Shown piece by piece: positions 22,945-55,652 of a stretch of DNA of 64,000 nucleotides (its first letter is position 1; each line of letters opens with the position of its first letter). A program made the translations under genes and the position numbers. This stretch comes from Synchiropus splendidus. Lineage: Eukaryota; Chordata; Actinopteri; Syngnathiformes; Callionymidae. The notes beneath the pieces are model-generated. The model worked only from the letters and a program-made list of their open reading frames with translations, made no database searches and was not told the DNA's origin. Where the stretch lies: positions 26,816,501-26,880,500 of the forward strand of contig NC_071336.1 of the NCBI RefSeq assembly GCF_027744825.2, given 5' to 3'.

Positions 22945-23438
22945 AGTGATGCTCATACTTCAAGTTTAATTCGGTGGAAACACTTGGTGACAGACAGCTA
23001 CTTGTTACAGCAGCGACTACAGTTATGCATTTTACTTATGTTCACAAGCAAAAAAAAAAGGTTAAAAAGATAAATATTTGAGTGTAGTTCTCTCGACTGG
23101 CAGCAGGAGGACTCTATTGCATCGCAAATGTGCTGAACTGACTCACAGCAGGTCCAGTGTCTAATCTGACTGGAGACAAAAGTGCAAAGTTTGGACCACA
23201 TGAGGACACGCAGATACACAGCAGGAGTGCGAATACAAACGGTGTGTGTGTTGATATTAGGTGCACTGCTGAGGCTGGGTTACAGCACTGGCGTCCGTCA
23301 AGACAAACCAAACAGGAGTGGCGTTGAAGGTAAAGACAGGTCGTGTCCTCGCGGCTCTAGCACAACACCTTCGTTCTGACTCACACAAACACACATGAAC
23401 AAACACGTCACACGTGGGTCGACATGTAGCTCCGTTGT
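22945..23438 (-). other. pfkp: pfkp 3' untranslated region (inferred)
   Basis: From the base after the TAG to about 20 bases past the poly(A) signal gives a 3' UTR of about 490 nt. The exact cleavage site is inferred from the spacing to the signal only. A longer UTR using a later signal is possible. Confidence 0.5.
22965..22970 (-). terminator. ATTAAA polyadenylation signal
   Basis: The minus strand reads ATTAAA here, the commonest variant of the AATAAA signal. It is followed by a T-rich region about 25-45 nt further (GGTTTCTGTCTTTATTTG), as expected for a downstream element. It is the best candidate end of the pfkp transcript. Confidence 0.5.
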
Positions 23439-43366
<19,928 letters not shown>

Positions 43367-43499
43367 TTTCACCTGGTGTCCAAGTCACAAGTGAAGTCAC
43401 AGGTGATGAGTGAAATCAGACGGATGAAGGGCAGCAGCTTCGCTCTCGCCAGTCTGTGTTCCGCATTTATCTGCCGAATGGCAGCGACGGACCGGGAGT

Positions 43500-43640
43500 G
43501 CGATCGACGCCTGGAACAGCCAATCAGGTCTCGTCTTATGTAGCGTTTCTAGATTTCAGCCAATTGAAACGTAAGGTGATGGCGCTGCTGGGCGGGCTAT
43601 AAATAGCCGGTATGTCCTGCTGTGCAGAAAGATGCTGCAG
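43500..43640. promoter_or_regulatory. promoter-like region upstream of pfkp
   Basis: It holds CCAAT boxes at 43520-43524 and 43559-43563, a GGGCGGG box at 43590-43596 and TATAAATA at 43598-43605. The TATA core is near-palindromic (gctataaatagc), so on the minus strand it reads TATTTATA and would place a pfkp start near 43570, with a 5' leader of about 200 nt. On the plus strand the order CCAAT, CCAAT, GC box, TATA is textbook. Which direction is used cannot be told from sequence. Confidence 0.5.
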
Positions 43641-44128
43641 TAGTTAGTCTCCTCGTCGTCTACCACCAACTTTCAGATAACTTATCAGATCTAACCTCGA
43701 TTTGTGTGTCACACTTTAACAAAACATTGTATTCACCAGATAAATATATTTAGAACTACCATAGATAGCAAAGTAGAACAGCCTGTCCCCAAACGTAAGA
43801 CTGAAACGGATGAAAGAATAAATGTATAAAATTCTAAAATAAAATTCTTCTGTAATGCGATGTAAGAAGAATTATTGACTAAATTGCAAGCAATGTAACA
43901 TTTATGAAGCCATACAACAGAGTTTTATTGCCTAACACATGCAGATTGACACCTCTTTAGTATTTGTTACGTCATTTATAGCAATGCAGTCAATGGAACA
44001 GCAGGTGGCACCAGTGTTTCTGGAACCCAGTTTGAAAACACGCAGCAACAAAGCAAGAATGGGAAACAGAATGTGAAATCAAATCATATTTAATACTATT
44101 ATGGGTGATTGAATATTATTGTTACATG

Positions 44129-44219
<91 letters not shown>

Positions 44220-45129
44220 TGATGAACAACAGCTATATCCACAGAAAAATGTATTATTTTGAAAAATAATTTATTATATCTATTTGTGTCACAAGTGCGT
44301 GGGATGGACGGCAGAAAGTGAAATTAGGTATTGAGTGCTCCCTTACAGTCCCCAAAGCATCTGCCCTTCTGCATTACATTCAAATTCTTACCACCCTAAA
44401 TCATGTTTTATAAGCTTCATCTTGGATATATTTGCTTCCATTTCAACCATATTTTAACAAACCTTCCTGGAAAATGAATATAGTATATTCTACTATTATG
44501 CCCGATTATTTATTTTTTTTACCACAAATTTGGACAATTGTCGTATTCTATAATGTCAAACCAAATAGTTTGGTAAAATATTAAATCCCTGCCAATTATG
44601 GTTATTAATTATTTAAGAGGAGAAAAGAAACGTATTCAAAACACAATTAAATAAATGACTCCGTATCAGCAGCGTCAATAAACATGTTCACAAGCATGTT
44701 CTTTGCTCGTTGTCGTCATCTAGTGGCCAAACCGAACCTTGCGTAATTCTTTCCAAAGCCCTGCAGGCTGCTGTGGGTGGGAAATGGAAATGAAATGCTG
44801 AATCATTCATGGTTTTTAACTTACTGGAGCGATTTTTTTTACTACCCGTCTTTTTCTCCAGACCGGATTGTTTCAATCACATTAGCAAACCTTCTCTCCT
44901 TGAGGCGTTTTGCTCCCAGATGGGCGGACTCCATGGGGTTGCTGAGGAGATGGCTGACTCTGCAGGAATCTGGAATCTCAAGTTTTATTCTCAGTTGTTT
45001 ATTCTCAATGCAGAACTTTGTAAGGACTACCAAGTTCTTGTGAGAAAGAGGCTCACCATCTAAGGCTGACATGCGACTTCATGTTTGATCTCTGATGTCA
45101 GAAGAAGCACCTTGTTACGCCAAACATGC
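43641..45129. other. intergenic DNA with (AT)n microsatellite at 44131-44216
   Basis: AT-rich sequence. The 86-base AT repeat is the longest dinucleotide run in the window. Frames around 44777-45072 overlap on both strands and show no family. Confidence 0.6.
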
Positions 45130-45345
45130 AGCATCTCCGATTGATGCCAAGAGAGAGTGCCACGTATCTGTGGTTGGGGCCCGAGTCTTGGGCGTACTGA
45201 AGCGAAGAGAAGAGTGCAGCAAGGTGAACCCTGGTGTTGACTGGCTGGGGTGATGTGTGACTGAAGAGAAGCAGCTCGATACAAAGGGAGGCTCTGCAGA
45301 AGCGTAGTGAGACCAGCCATGATGCATGGTCAGGAGATGGAAATA
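45130..45345 (+). pseudogene. degenerate reverse-transcriptase-like remnant
   Basis: Around 45275-45335 the plus strand reads RYKGRLCRSVVRPAMMHGQE. This resembles the KxKLYKTVVRPAMLYGxE motif near the end of the reverse transcriptase domain of many LINEs. No intact frame; family unknown, different from the 49.6-kb LINE. Confidence 0.45.
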
Positions 45346-48300
45346 AGGATATGGGATGTAGAGTCAGAAGTGGCAGCTTCCTCTGTAGCCATGCCGTGTT
45401 CAGGGCAATTTACAGCAACCGTCCAAGAATGACCCTTAAATGAAGGACAATAACAACCAGGTGATAATCAGGGCATGGTTGGAAATGAACTGCCAGGCAG
45501 AGGTCTGCACTCTCTGAGTGCTATTCTTGTTATTTTAATTAAATGGAACCATTTAATCACAAGAAATGAACCTCATTTCCTGCGAGATGAGGTTGTAATG
45601 GCTCTATTTTATACAGCACATTAATCATCAGCATCACTTGTCGCGACAGGCGCAGAACAATCACATCAACGGCGCATTTGTCTGAGAAAACTCAGAAGTG
45701 TTTACTGCGATGTGTGTTTTCATGCATGTGACGGCTCAAAATGAGTTTGAAATGTATAAACCCGGGGCAACGGGAGACTTCGATGTGTTGCCATTAGTGG
45801 CGAATTCTAGGCCTCTCAGTTTTCATTTGAAAGACAATGAGCGTGATGCAAAGATGACGCAGCACTTGTTACATGTGTGTTGCTTTCACAGCATTATAAC
45901 ATGTTCCAGCATATTATAATATTAGCCAATATGAAGTATTACATTATATAAAGTCAGTTTTTTATTCACATTGCACATATTTTGTGGTGTTGCTTAACAT
46001 TTAAGACAAAATATTATTTGCTTTACATCTCCTAAACATGTTTTATTTTGTCTATTATTATTACATTTTACATTTATACAACGTTACATTCATGAACGAA
46101 ACCAGCGCAGCTTCAGTACCCGCTTATAACCAGCAGAGGTCACTGTCCCTCATACCTCATATCCCATCAGCCGTTTTTCCCTGAAGGATTTTTCCCCAAA
46201 TTGCATTTCCTGTTTGCTATTTCGCATCACAGGGCTCGTGTGTTATTGCATTTCCCACTTGTTACCTTTAGCACTCCGGGGAAATCATTTCCCAATTTGA
46301 GGCAGAGTCCCCAATTGTCACATTGATTGTTTGTTTATTGGTTCTATGTTGTCATTCAGATACCTCAATGCTGTCGGCATCATTTGTATGAGGTCGTGAC
46401 CTGAGTCTCTTCGGTCCCAAGTTGTCTGAATCTATTGAGAAGCTTGATAGCAATGGCCAGTATTACCAGTGAATACTACTGCTAATAATAATAATAATAA
46501 TAATAATAATGTAATAATAATATTATTACCAAGTTCTTTTAAACCAAAAATCATTGGTAATGTTCTTCATCTTAAAAATCCTGTGTGGAATGAGTTCAGA
46601 CAGCACATCTAGCACATCAGCTAGCTTCACAGAGCGTCTATAACTCACAGAGCACAGAACTTACAGCGGAAAACGTTTCACGTGAAAGACAATTTAGTAC
46701 GTGTAAGTTTGAGGCTTATCATGTGACCAACTTTTCACATCACCACCAATATCGAATCACTGCTGAATAACGCTATTTCCAACCAACCTTGAAAGTTTTA
46801 TTGAAACATGACTGTCCATTTTGCAGTTAATATCTTTACAAACAAAGGAATGATAAGCACAATATGATTCACAACAGCAACTACACAAAGAGAACACAAA
46901 ATAACACAAACTCCTATAGTTATTGATATTGAAAGTGTAAAGGTTGCTCTTTTTCTACACACTATTCACGACTGTGTATCGATTTTTGCACTGTACTTGC
47001 ATCTGATCATTCCACTTCCTTCCCTCCATCGGGATCACGTGACGGCGCACGCCGAGACATAATGATGTGTACAACTCGCACAGCCGTGCACATTACCCTC
47101 CACGAGGAGAATATTAGTACGCCTGTCATGTCTGCTGACGGGATGCATCATTTGAGTTGAAACATGAGCGTCGTCACATGTGAGGAGGCTCTTCTCCGTT
47201 GCCATTTTGCAGTTGCTTTTCATTTAAAAAGAGAAGTTGTAATCCACATGTTTCAAATACACATTAGTATTGTGATTAGTTTCCTCCGGAGACTGATGAA
47301 ATTGCAGTGTACGACCTGAAATTACCTTGTATAAATGTTAATAGAGGTCAACTTTGCTTTTTTTGGTGGCAAAACAAATCCTATGGTAATGAAATGAATA
47401 CTAACAAATGAGTGAGCTGCCAATCTGTTGCGCTGAATTCATAGGCCTCAGGTTGCTGTTTAACCAAAGGAAAAAAGATGAACGTTTGGCGTGGCCGACG
47501 TCAAATCCCTCTCTGCTTTATTTCTTGATGGAGCTAAGCACCCTATTGTCCTGCAGCTCTGTGGATTTGCAGTGAAAAAAGCTTGAACGGAAAAAAACGG
47601 CCTCCTGTGACGGCGTCCCCCAGCTCTCCAGCGCCATCTTTTCCCATCGAATCTTGCACCATTAACTCCATTTTTCCCCATCGTATCATCCATCTAGGTC
47701 ACTTTAATGTCGGCCTCGTAATTATTTAGATGATTATGTGTTGCAAGCCATTTAGCATGCTCAATGACACATGTTTAATTTATTTGCCGGTGGAGCTTCT
47801 TATAGGAAGGAGCGCCGTGGCGCGGCTGCAAGTCAAGCAAATCGTCGGCAAAATTGTTTGATGAATTGCTGCTACGCTCGTATGATATTCCATGCCACAT
47901 CGAGGAGCTAATGTGATACAAATAAGGAGTTCTTTGTGTTGCTTTGCAAAGCAACGTTTGCTCGGGCTAATGGTGTGTGTCTTGGTTGACCGGTGGAGCC
48001 ACATAAAGGGGCTGGACCATTGAGCAAGCTATTAGATGATAATGGTTGAAGCAGTCTGATGCCGAATATAGCTCGGCTTCTTTTGCAGATATGTGACACG
48101 ACAGTGGCAAACAAGCCTGAAAACTTTCCAACTGCCGACTGGAGTCATTGTCATTTTAATTCAGCATTGGTTTCCTTCAGCACAACTGGGTTTGATTCTA
48201 CAATATTTTCATATTTCCCAGGTTTTAGCCAGTGGATGGTGATGCAATGACAGGATTAATCCGCTAGAGAGCAGTATAAGCTCACTATAAGTCGTGTGAG

Positions 48301-48832
48301 ACGGTTTTATTCAAAGGTTGTTTTTTTATTAGATTATTTTCCTTGTTTGTGGATAAATGGTCATTATTTATATATAAAAGTAATTAGTAAAAACTTTTGC
48401 GACGTATTACAATAATAAAATAAAAGCAAATACTTTGGGGTCGTTGTAAAAAACAAACAAAATACATTAAATGTCTGTAATTTATCTGAAATAATCTTTT
48501 TAAAAACATTGAAAGTTTCTTTAACTATTTAGTGACTGATTTCTATAAATATTTTATTGAAACTGTGTTTTACAGTGTGCAATTACCTTAAAAATACTGT
48601 AAATAATAATGATAATAATACTAATAATAATAGTTTCATTAAATGACGAAAGTAGTTAATATTCTTTTGCCCAAGGGAACTTTACATACGAGTTTTCCCT
48701 TAAATGGCCCAAGTAAATAATTAATATATACGTAATAATACATATAACTATGTGTTTCACGTTTCCTGCTCACTCATTATATTATTCTATTGAGGACATG
48801 AGTTTCTCCTTATCACTCTGTGAGGGCCAGTC
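45346..48832. other. intergenic DNA with candidate conserved segments
   Basis: A (TAA)n run lies at 46483-46510. Three unique segments look like non-coding conserved elements: 45520-45670 (TTTTAATTAAATGG, CACATTAATCATCAGC), 46150-46340 and 47470-47960 (CGTAATTATTTAGATGATTATG, GCCATTTAGCATGC). No gene recognised. Conservation has not been tested. Confidence 0.35.
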
Positions 48833-48838
48833 TTTATT
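48833..48838 (-). terminator. AATAAA signal downstream of the candidate exon at 49.0 kb
   Basis: The minus strand reads AATAAA about 200 nt past the stop of the candidate terminal exon. On its own a six-base signal is weak; its spacing is what makes it worth listing. Confidence 0.3.
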
Positions 48839-49034
48839 TTTTCTATCTTGTTTCCAAAAGCTGTTATTTCCTGGCTTTTTAACTTAACCCCCAAAATCAC
48901 AGCTATTTTCCCTCACTTGTGCACGGGGATGCTCTCAGTCCAAATTTAAGGATATGCGGCGCACAGCTTGCTACATGCCGAGCGCAGCACTCTGCAGCTG
49001 GGTCTTGACGTGTGCTGAAGTCTGTCACGGCGCT

Positions 49035-49092
49035 TCAGAACTGCTCTGTCATCTCCAGCATCTGCTCTGACTTCTTGGCGTTGGAGAAGTTT
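49035..49092 (-). CDS. candidate terminal coding exon of an unidentified gene
   Basis: After the acceptor-like TGATTATTGCAG the minus strand reads, from the second base, NFSNAKKSEQMLEMTEQF and then TGA. This is an amphipathic, protein-like 18-residue tail. An AATAAA lies about 200 nt further on. I do not recognise the protein. The start would be a split codon ending in A. It would belong to a minus-strand gene whose other exons lie beyond 49.1 kb. Could be chance. Confidence 0.25.
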
Positions 49093-49627
49093 CTGCAATA
49101 ATCACAGAGTTGTCAGACAAAATCCCTTAAGACTCTTCATTTCAGAGACACGTTTGGTTTAGAAGTAAACAAGACAGAATTAGTGATAAGTGTTGAACAC
49201 ACATACAGAGAAAGCCAGTCGGCAATGTTCTATTTCAGTTATGTAATATTACGTTTTGATGGTAGTGGTACACTTAAATTTTTGAAGTTTGACGGCACCC
49301 TCCTTATTTAAGGGGCTGAATTTTGGGGAGTGGGGAGACGAATCAGCCAACAGATCAGTAGTGGTCCAACAGTTCAGTGTTCTGAGGATAAAGGCTCAAA
49401 ATGTTGGCATTGAAGTTCATCCATTTCATGCAGGTTTTTCAACACCACTATCACCGTCTGGCACCCTGCTGCAACTATCGCAAACAGAGAAAAGCAAATA
49501 GCTTTCTTTTCTAGAACAGCTGGCTCTGGAGGAATTTGGTGGCTTCTTTTTCGTGTGCGTTAAACACCTTTTAGGGCCACGTATAAGCCCACTTCATTTT
49601 TGTTTTTGACTTAGTCCTTTCGGTTTT

Positions 49628-50335
49628 CTTTTCCTTTCCTTCTTCTGCCGCTTATCGGGGGTCGGGTTGTGGAGGCAACATTCGGAGCAAGGAAGCCCAA
49701 ACTTCCCGATCCACACAAACCTCCTCCAGCTCCTCCCGGCGTTCCCAGGCCAGACCGGAGACATAATCTCTCCAGCGAGTCCTGGGTCTTCCCCGGGGTC
49801 TCCTCCCGCTAGGACGTGCCCGGAACACCTCCCCAGGGAGGCGTCCAGGGGGCATCCGGATCAGATGCCCGAGCCACCTCAGCTGGTTCCTCTCGATGTG
49901 GAGGAGCAGCGGCTCCACCCCGAGCTCCTCCCGGATGACCGAACTCCTCACCCCATCTTTAAGGGTGCGCCCAGCCACCCTGCGGAGGAAACTCATCTCA
50001 GCCACTTGTATCCGCGATCTCATCCTTTCGGTCATTTCCCAAAGCTCGTGACCATAGGTGGGAACGTAGATCGATCGGTAAATCGATCGACTCAGCTCCC
50101 TCTTCAGCACAACGGTCCGATACAGCGACCGCATCACTGCTGCCGCTGCACCAACCCGTCTATCAATCTCATGCTCCCCTTTTCCCTCACTCGAGAACAA
50201 GACCCCGAGATACTTAAACTCCACCACTTGGGGCAAGAACTCTCCACCGACCTGGAGAGAGCAAACCACCTTATTCCGGTCCAGAACCATGGCCTCAGAC
50301 TTGAAGGTGCTGAGCCTCATCCCTTCGGTTTCCAG
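49628..50335 (-). pseudogene. 5'-truncated non-LTR retrotransposon (fish LINE), C-terminal region
   Basis: A stop-free frame of 222 codons on the minus strand begins MRLSTFKSEAMVLDRNK and continues VGGEFLPQVVEFKYLGVLFS, EIDRRVGAAAAVMRSLYR, YVPTYGHELW, SFLRRVAGRTLKDGVRSSVI, RWLGHLIRMPPGRLPG, GRRPRGRPRTRWRDYVSG and WASLLRMLPPQPDPR. This is the end of the reverse-transcriptase region and the C-terminal tail of a LINE very common in fish (RTE/Rex-like; clade not certain). Small in-frame deletions are visible, for example after YVPT. The 3' end GATAAGCGGCAGAAGAAGG is followed by a purine tail. Upstream parts are missing. Confidence 0.85.
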
Positions 50336-51270
50336 TTATTTTAAGCAACTAAACTCCACAGCTGCTGATTTCTGAGTGCAATCATGCCTGGTTTAAATTG
50401 AGAGCAAAAAAAGTACGAACACAAACATTTCGCTCATAATTTCTAGCCTTTCACACAGCTGAACATTTGTCTCCTGGACGCAGTGCACATTTTTTCAAAT
50501 TGCTTAGACATCTTTTGTTTGAACAAAGGTTAATATCTTCAAAAAAAAAAAAAAGCAATATGAATCCTCACTTATGGAAAGTGGCACACACAGCCATCTG
50601 TCTGGGTCAAACTGACCCAGAAAACACCACAAGCGTTTCCCCAGCGGGAGCTTTGTTTCATGGTTAAACAAATAAAGGCTAATGAAAAACGACTGCTGCT
50701 GCTACTAACAGAACAGCACCAACTCTGAGCAGACGGCAACCAACTAAGGCAAAGTTCAGCGCTGACTGTTGACTGAAGCGAAGGTCTAAATCCTGCAGTT
50801 CCTTCACCACAGCTCCGTCGAGAGTCTTCCTCATCACCGTTCATTAATGAATTAACGATGATTGAAGGTTCCTCGCGCTGACTTCTCCTGAAGACACAAG
50901 CCTCTCAATCAGCAGCGACACCCGCAATCAAAACCTGATTATGACACCATCCTGTTAACCCCTCAAACACCCCTCCGCTTGTGTCAGCAAATCAGCTGAC
51001 AGCGTCTCTGAACAAGCTCAGAGTTACATTTTAAATGTAACTTCCCGCGGCATGAATATAGATACTTATTTATTTATTTATTTATTATGTTGGTGCTAAT
51101 CTTCTTCTTTGTGTTTTAAAAAAGTACATTTATATATTTTATATTTCATTTTCTGCTGTTTTGATTGAACCTTTTAAGTTGTGGTGAAGGTCAAGTACAA
51201 ATTCATCAGAGTGTAAAACATTAATGGTGTCATGTAGAGGATGGCAGGTAGCTCCATAGGTCATATGCTA
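50336..51270. other. intergenic DNA, no gene seen
   Basis: An A run lies at about 50540-50553 and a (TTTA)n run at 51065-51086. Nothing else is recognised. Confidence 0.6.
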
Positions 51271-51389
51271 GGTTTAAAAATAAAGTGAGGTGTCATAGAA
51301 ATGGCTTCTCAAATCCAAATTGAGAGTGCCATCTAGTGGGCTGTGCAAATGGGGACACTGTTTCATGAAGCCTCATAGGGCATCACTAA
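51271..51389 (+). repeat. foldback repeat R5, partial copy
   Basis: It contains ggtttaaaaa, gtgaggtgtcatagaaatgg, gagtgccatctagtgggctg and ggggacactgtttcatgaag: the right half of R5 as seen at 56935-57113. Confidence 0.65.
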
Positions 51390-51408
51390 CTGCAAACTGC
51401 TGCTTTAA

Positions 51409-51539
<131 letters not shown>

Positions 51540-54500
51540 GTGGTTAAATCAAATAGCTTAGAGATAACATAGCACCAAAGCTCCAGTAGTTCTGTTGCAT
51601 TCAAGGTCATCGATGGAGATGGGAATTGTAACATTAGAACATTTTAACAGCGGCTTGCTTCGTTTCTTTTATATTTGTGACCAGTTTGGTCGAACGTAGT
51701 CTGTCAATGAGTGTAGAGTGCATATGTCCTCATGCTTCTTGTAACGTTTACATCAATAGTGTACATGTTTTGATTTCTGAAATCCGTGCTGAACACATCA
51801 CCTCCTGGTTCATATCATGACACAAGCTACTGAACAAGCTCACATTTATTTTTACAGATTCAAAACATTTTATGAGTCAACTCATCATTTAAAGAGTCCA
51901 AACTTATGACCTTGACTTAGCTCCATACTGCACATCATATTGCTAAAGGGATGTTTCACATTGAAACTGCTTTATAGTCGCTTTTATTTCATTACTTCAG
52001 TTAAGAACCCAAGTTTGATTCCATGTCAAACACAATTGCCTTATGCTCAGGCTTAGATCTGTCTGGCATGACCCCCGCTTGTAACTACATAATTACATGG
52101 TACTTAATTCAACCTCACCGTTCTCAAAATAAAGCCCTAACATTGGGTCCAATCTATGTTCATTAAAACAACGTCCATACCAAGAAACCATCCTACCAAA
52201 CTGAGGAACAAAGATGACCCCATTTCATTTCCTTTACACTTCATAAGAATGATTTGATAAATGTTCCAAGGACACATTTCATTCATTTGCACGTCAAACA
52301 TCCGTCAAGTTTCCCAAAAATGTGCAGAGATGAAACTGTGAGGAAAAAAACTCTAGCTGGCAACAAAGTGCTGGAGCGATCTGATTTGAGGGGAGGAGGA
52401 AGAAACCAAACATACAAGACTTGTTTTGTACTTAGGAAAGCGGCAAAATTCACTCAGGAGTTGAGTGATCAGATAGAAGCGTCGACACAAAACTAAATCT
52501 AACTCCTGATTCTCTCAATGCTTCTGCTCTCGGCTCTGTGTTCACATCACCAAACACGAGATATGTCCTATAATAGATACGAGCAGTCAACCACAGAAAC
52601 TGGAATGAGCAGGAATTTCAAGAAGCCGGGAAAACGGGTCAGAAGAATATTTCACCTTTGAAGAAACACGTTTGTTTGCGTCGACCTTCTGTCAAAAAGA
52701 TTTTGATGGTGATCAAAATTTGAGAACTGAACAAGGATTTTTCACCTTCACTTTCGATTATGATTAAGGGTCACGATTGAAAGAACAGATTTTTGGAAAC
52801 AAGTGAAATAAGTTTCCCTTGTGCTGACGTCTCACCGCCCAGAGTTGTCGCCTTTACTTCAGAACCAGTTAAGGAAAACTGTGATTCACACCGTCATCTG
52901 GTTAGTGAGCAACCAAGAGTTTAACTGTTGTCCATTAAATGTAATGATTCAAGCGGAGCGGGACCCAGGAGACCAGAGTAGCAAACAATAGTATTTGATC
53001 AAAACTAAGACTTCATAATAATCAAACAAAAAGTCGCAGAATCCAAACAGAAAGTGGCACCAAACCGGCGATCAAAAGAAAGTAGAAAGTCAAAAAAACT
53101 AAGGCCGTGTCCGAACCGGGAGAAGTACACAAACAAAAATAAGTCCAACCAAAAGTGTCACCAAACGACAAATCTGAAAATACAAAAACACGATAGTCGT
53201 CAGAACAAACTTACGAGGGTTAAAAGACAAAAGAGGAAATAGGAAACACGCAGAGATCGGAAACAAACAAAGATTAGAAACAACACAACAAACTCAGGCA
53301 TCAGGGAAAAAAACCAAGGGATCAGAAAACACAAGAGCAAGCGGACGGGGAATAGGATACGTGGAAGCCAATTGTCAAAGAATAAGTATATTCGATCTCC
53401 ATTGATGGAACCATGGTGCTTTAAAAAGGGGCGGATGATGATCTGTAGATCAGTTCCAGCTGTGTGCCATATCCAAGGCGAAGCTCCAATAAAACAGGGA
53501 AGAGGAAGGAGGCGAAAACAGAAGTGGTGAAAAACAAAAGCGAATCATGGCAATCATTTTATTTATCCATTTTCTTCTACTTGTAGAGATCTCAGGATGT
53601 TGGAGTTGCAGCCAATAGCGGGACATTCAGGACAGGTCTCCAGTCAGTCATAGGGCACCGGACTGTGGGAGTAATCCGGAGTGCTTGAAGGGGGAATGTA
53701 GCAGTCCAGTCGTTTGGGTTTTATGATCTCTTAAACAAAAGGACAGTTCCCCTTCTAGCGTTCGCAATGATTGTGACCTAAAATCTCGCTGCTTGAAGGT
53801 GGCCCAGAGTCTCCAACAGGTCATTGTAATTTCCCTGCGGAAAGAGATTACAGAGAAATACTGATTACCTGACAGAAGGAAATGAGAGCAGGGCCGGCGT
53901 CAGTGGGCCTTTTTTTTTTCCGAATGTGAATTGACAGGGCGGAGGTGGGTGGTTAAGTTCAATCCACTATCGCTGATGAGCAGGCTGATTTCTATTAACC
54001 CGCAGCCCCACGGATCAAACACGGCTCGGTCCCGGTGCGGAGACGGAAAGAGAGCGAGAGGAGAGGGAGCGAGGGGGCTTCCGTGGCACCAAACTTTTAT
54101 GACAGTGAAAGTCTGCTTAATGGCCCGAAAGATTCTTCCCATTCTGCGAGGAGGAAAAATTGCTGCCTCCAGTTAAGGCTCTCGGTGGACTAGAAATTAG
54201 AAAATTCCAGGCAGAGTGATCAATCATTGAGTGAGTTGCGTCCCTGCATGAATTTGCTGAGATGGGTTTTGTGTAATTGAACACCAAACGTGGTGCATGG
54301 AGTTATCAAAGGAGCATCGCTTCTTGTCTCATTAGTTAAAAGCACGCCTGGCGGAGCATATACTCGCCGTCCCCGTTAGACTTGAGAGCTGGAGACAAAA
54401 CTCTGCGGTGCTTGTGTTGATGGTGATTCACGCGCCGTGGTGTCCACCCAGACACAAAGCCTACCAGCGACACAGACAAGTCCACAATGAATGTTAAACG

Positions 54501-55024
54501 TAATTGGCGTGCATCTGTCATCTTTCCTTTAGCTGACATCCGAATCCAAGCTGAGAGCGTCAGCAGGGCGAGAGCAGCGAGTCCCGGCAGCGGACCTCAC
54601 AGGGTCATGGGTGCAATATTGATGTTGATAAATAGTGACAGACAAGATGTAGTTTGTCAACATAAACACTCAATCAGTTCACACTGTTGGAATTGTTTCA
54701 CGTGACAAGACAAGCACAGTATTTTATCTAGTTAGCATCTACATAGAAAAAAATGAATCAAATGACTGTTTAACTCAATGAGTGCTTAAAAGCCCATTTA
54801 TGCTGCCTTTACCCGCAGGTTTCAAACAACCATCCATGCATTCTTTACGTTGTCAGTCCCTAAAAGTCAAAAGTTTATGACAACATACTTCAAAACACCC
54901 ATGGCGGCTGTGGAAGACGTATGGATAATGTATCCCTCGCTCTAAAGACGCAACACAGGCAGCGTTGTAGGAGGTAGGGGTCAGTGAATCCGTTAAATGT
55001 ATCGTAAGGGGAGGATGGTCCCTA
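51540..55024. other. intergenic DNA, candidate conserved segment at 53880-54310
   Basis: 52960-53345 is A-rich, low-complexity DNA. 53880-54310 is unique and GC-balanced, with GATTTCTATTAACCCG, GTCTGCTTAATGGCCC, AGAAATTAGAAAATTCC and GTGATCAATCATTGAGTG; it may be a conserved non-coding element. No gene seen. Confidence 0.35.
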
Positions 55025-55212
55025 TTGTCATGTCTTCTTCGTGTCTCATTCAAGCTACGTATCAGATAGTAACAGCAACACTGCCCCCATGGTTTCTGAT
55101 GGTACTGCTCCATTTGGTCCATATCCATAGGCTTTGTGGAAATGTGCAGAAATACGGATGAAATGAACGCAAAGCACGGACAGAAGGCTCTGTCTGTAAT
55201 CGGATCTGTACG
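55025..55212 (-). repeat. dispersed repeat family R4, copy 2
   Basis: Reverse complement of the sequence at 6292-6470 with roughly 85 percent match by eye in the core (ggaccaaatggag, agtaccaycagaaac, gggggcagtgttgctgttac, gatacgtagct). Confidence 0.65.
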
Positions 55213-55387
55213 TAACGTTGAGCATAAATAGGTCTTCATGGTACTAGTTGGGGTCCTCATGTTCCAAAGCATGGGGTCTGCAGACCCGATCGCCCGGACA
55301 ATGATGTAATACGTCCCATACTACATGGTAAACTTTCAACAACCATCCTCATCAATTTCCATGAGTATAAAGGCTCAAAATAGTATT

Positions 55388-55652
55388 ACAAGTAACATCC
55401 GACTTACGACCTGCTCGACTTACGTCCACCCGTTCTTACGACTACCTGGTACCGGAGCATGTAGCAGCCCGGTAACGCGTACGACAGTTATGGCAGCACA
55501 GCATCCCAGCATCTCACTCTCACACAGTGATCTACCACTACAGTAGTACCTATAACCCACATGTTGGCTGTTTTGAATGGCATTCGATTTACGTCCAATC
55601 TGACTCACAACCGGTTAGTCAGACCCAATCCTGATTGTAAGTCGGATGTGAG
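55388..55652 (-). mobile_element. MITE-like element R2, copy 2
   Basis: It starts acaagtaacatccgacttac and ends gtaagtcggatg. The internal tgatctaccactacagtagt is the reverse complement of the same part in copies 1 and 3, so this copy is inverted. It may be flanked by tagtatta / gagtatta, a near 8-bp target duplication as in hAT elements. Confidence 0.75.

Noticed and set aside
49667..50344. Long plus-strand open frame of 225 codons
   Set aside because: It is the antisense shadow of the LINE frame on the minus strand, which has clear reverse-transcriptase-type motifs.
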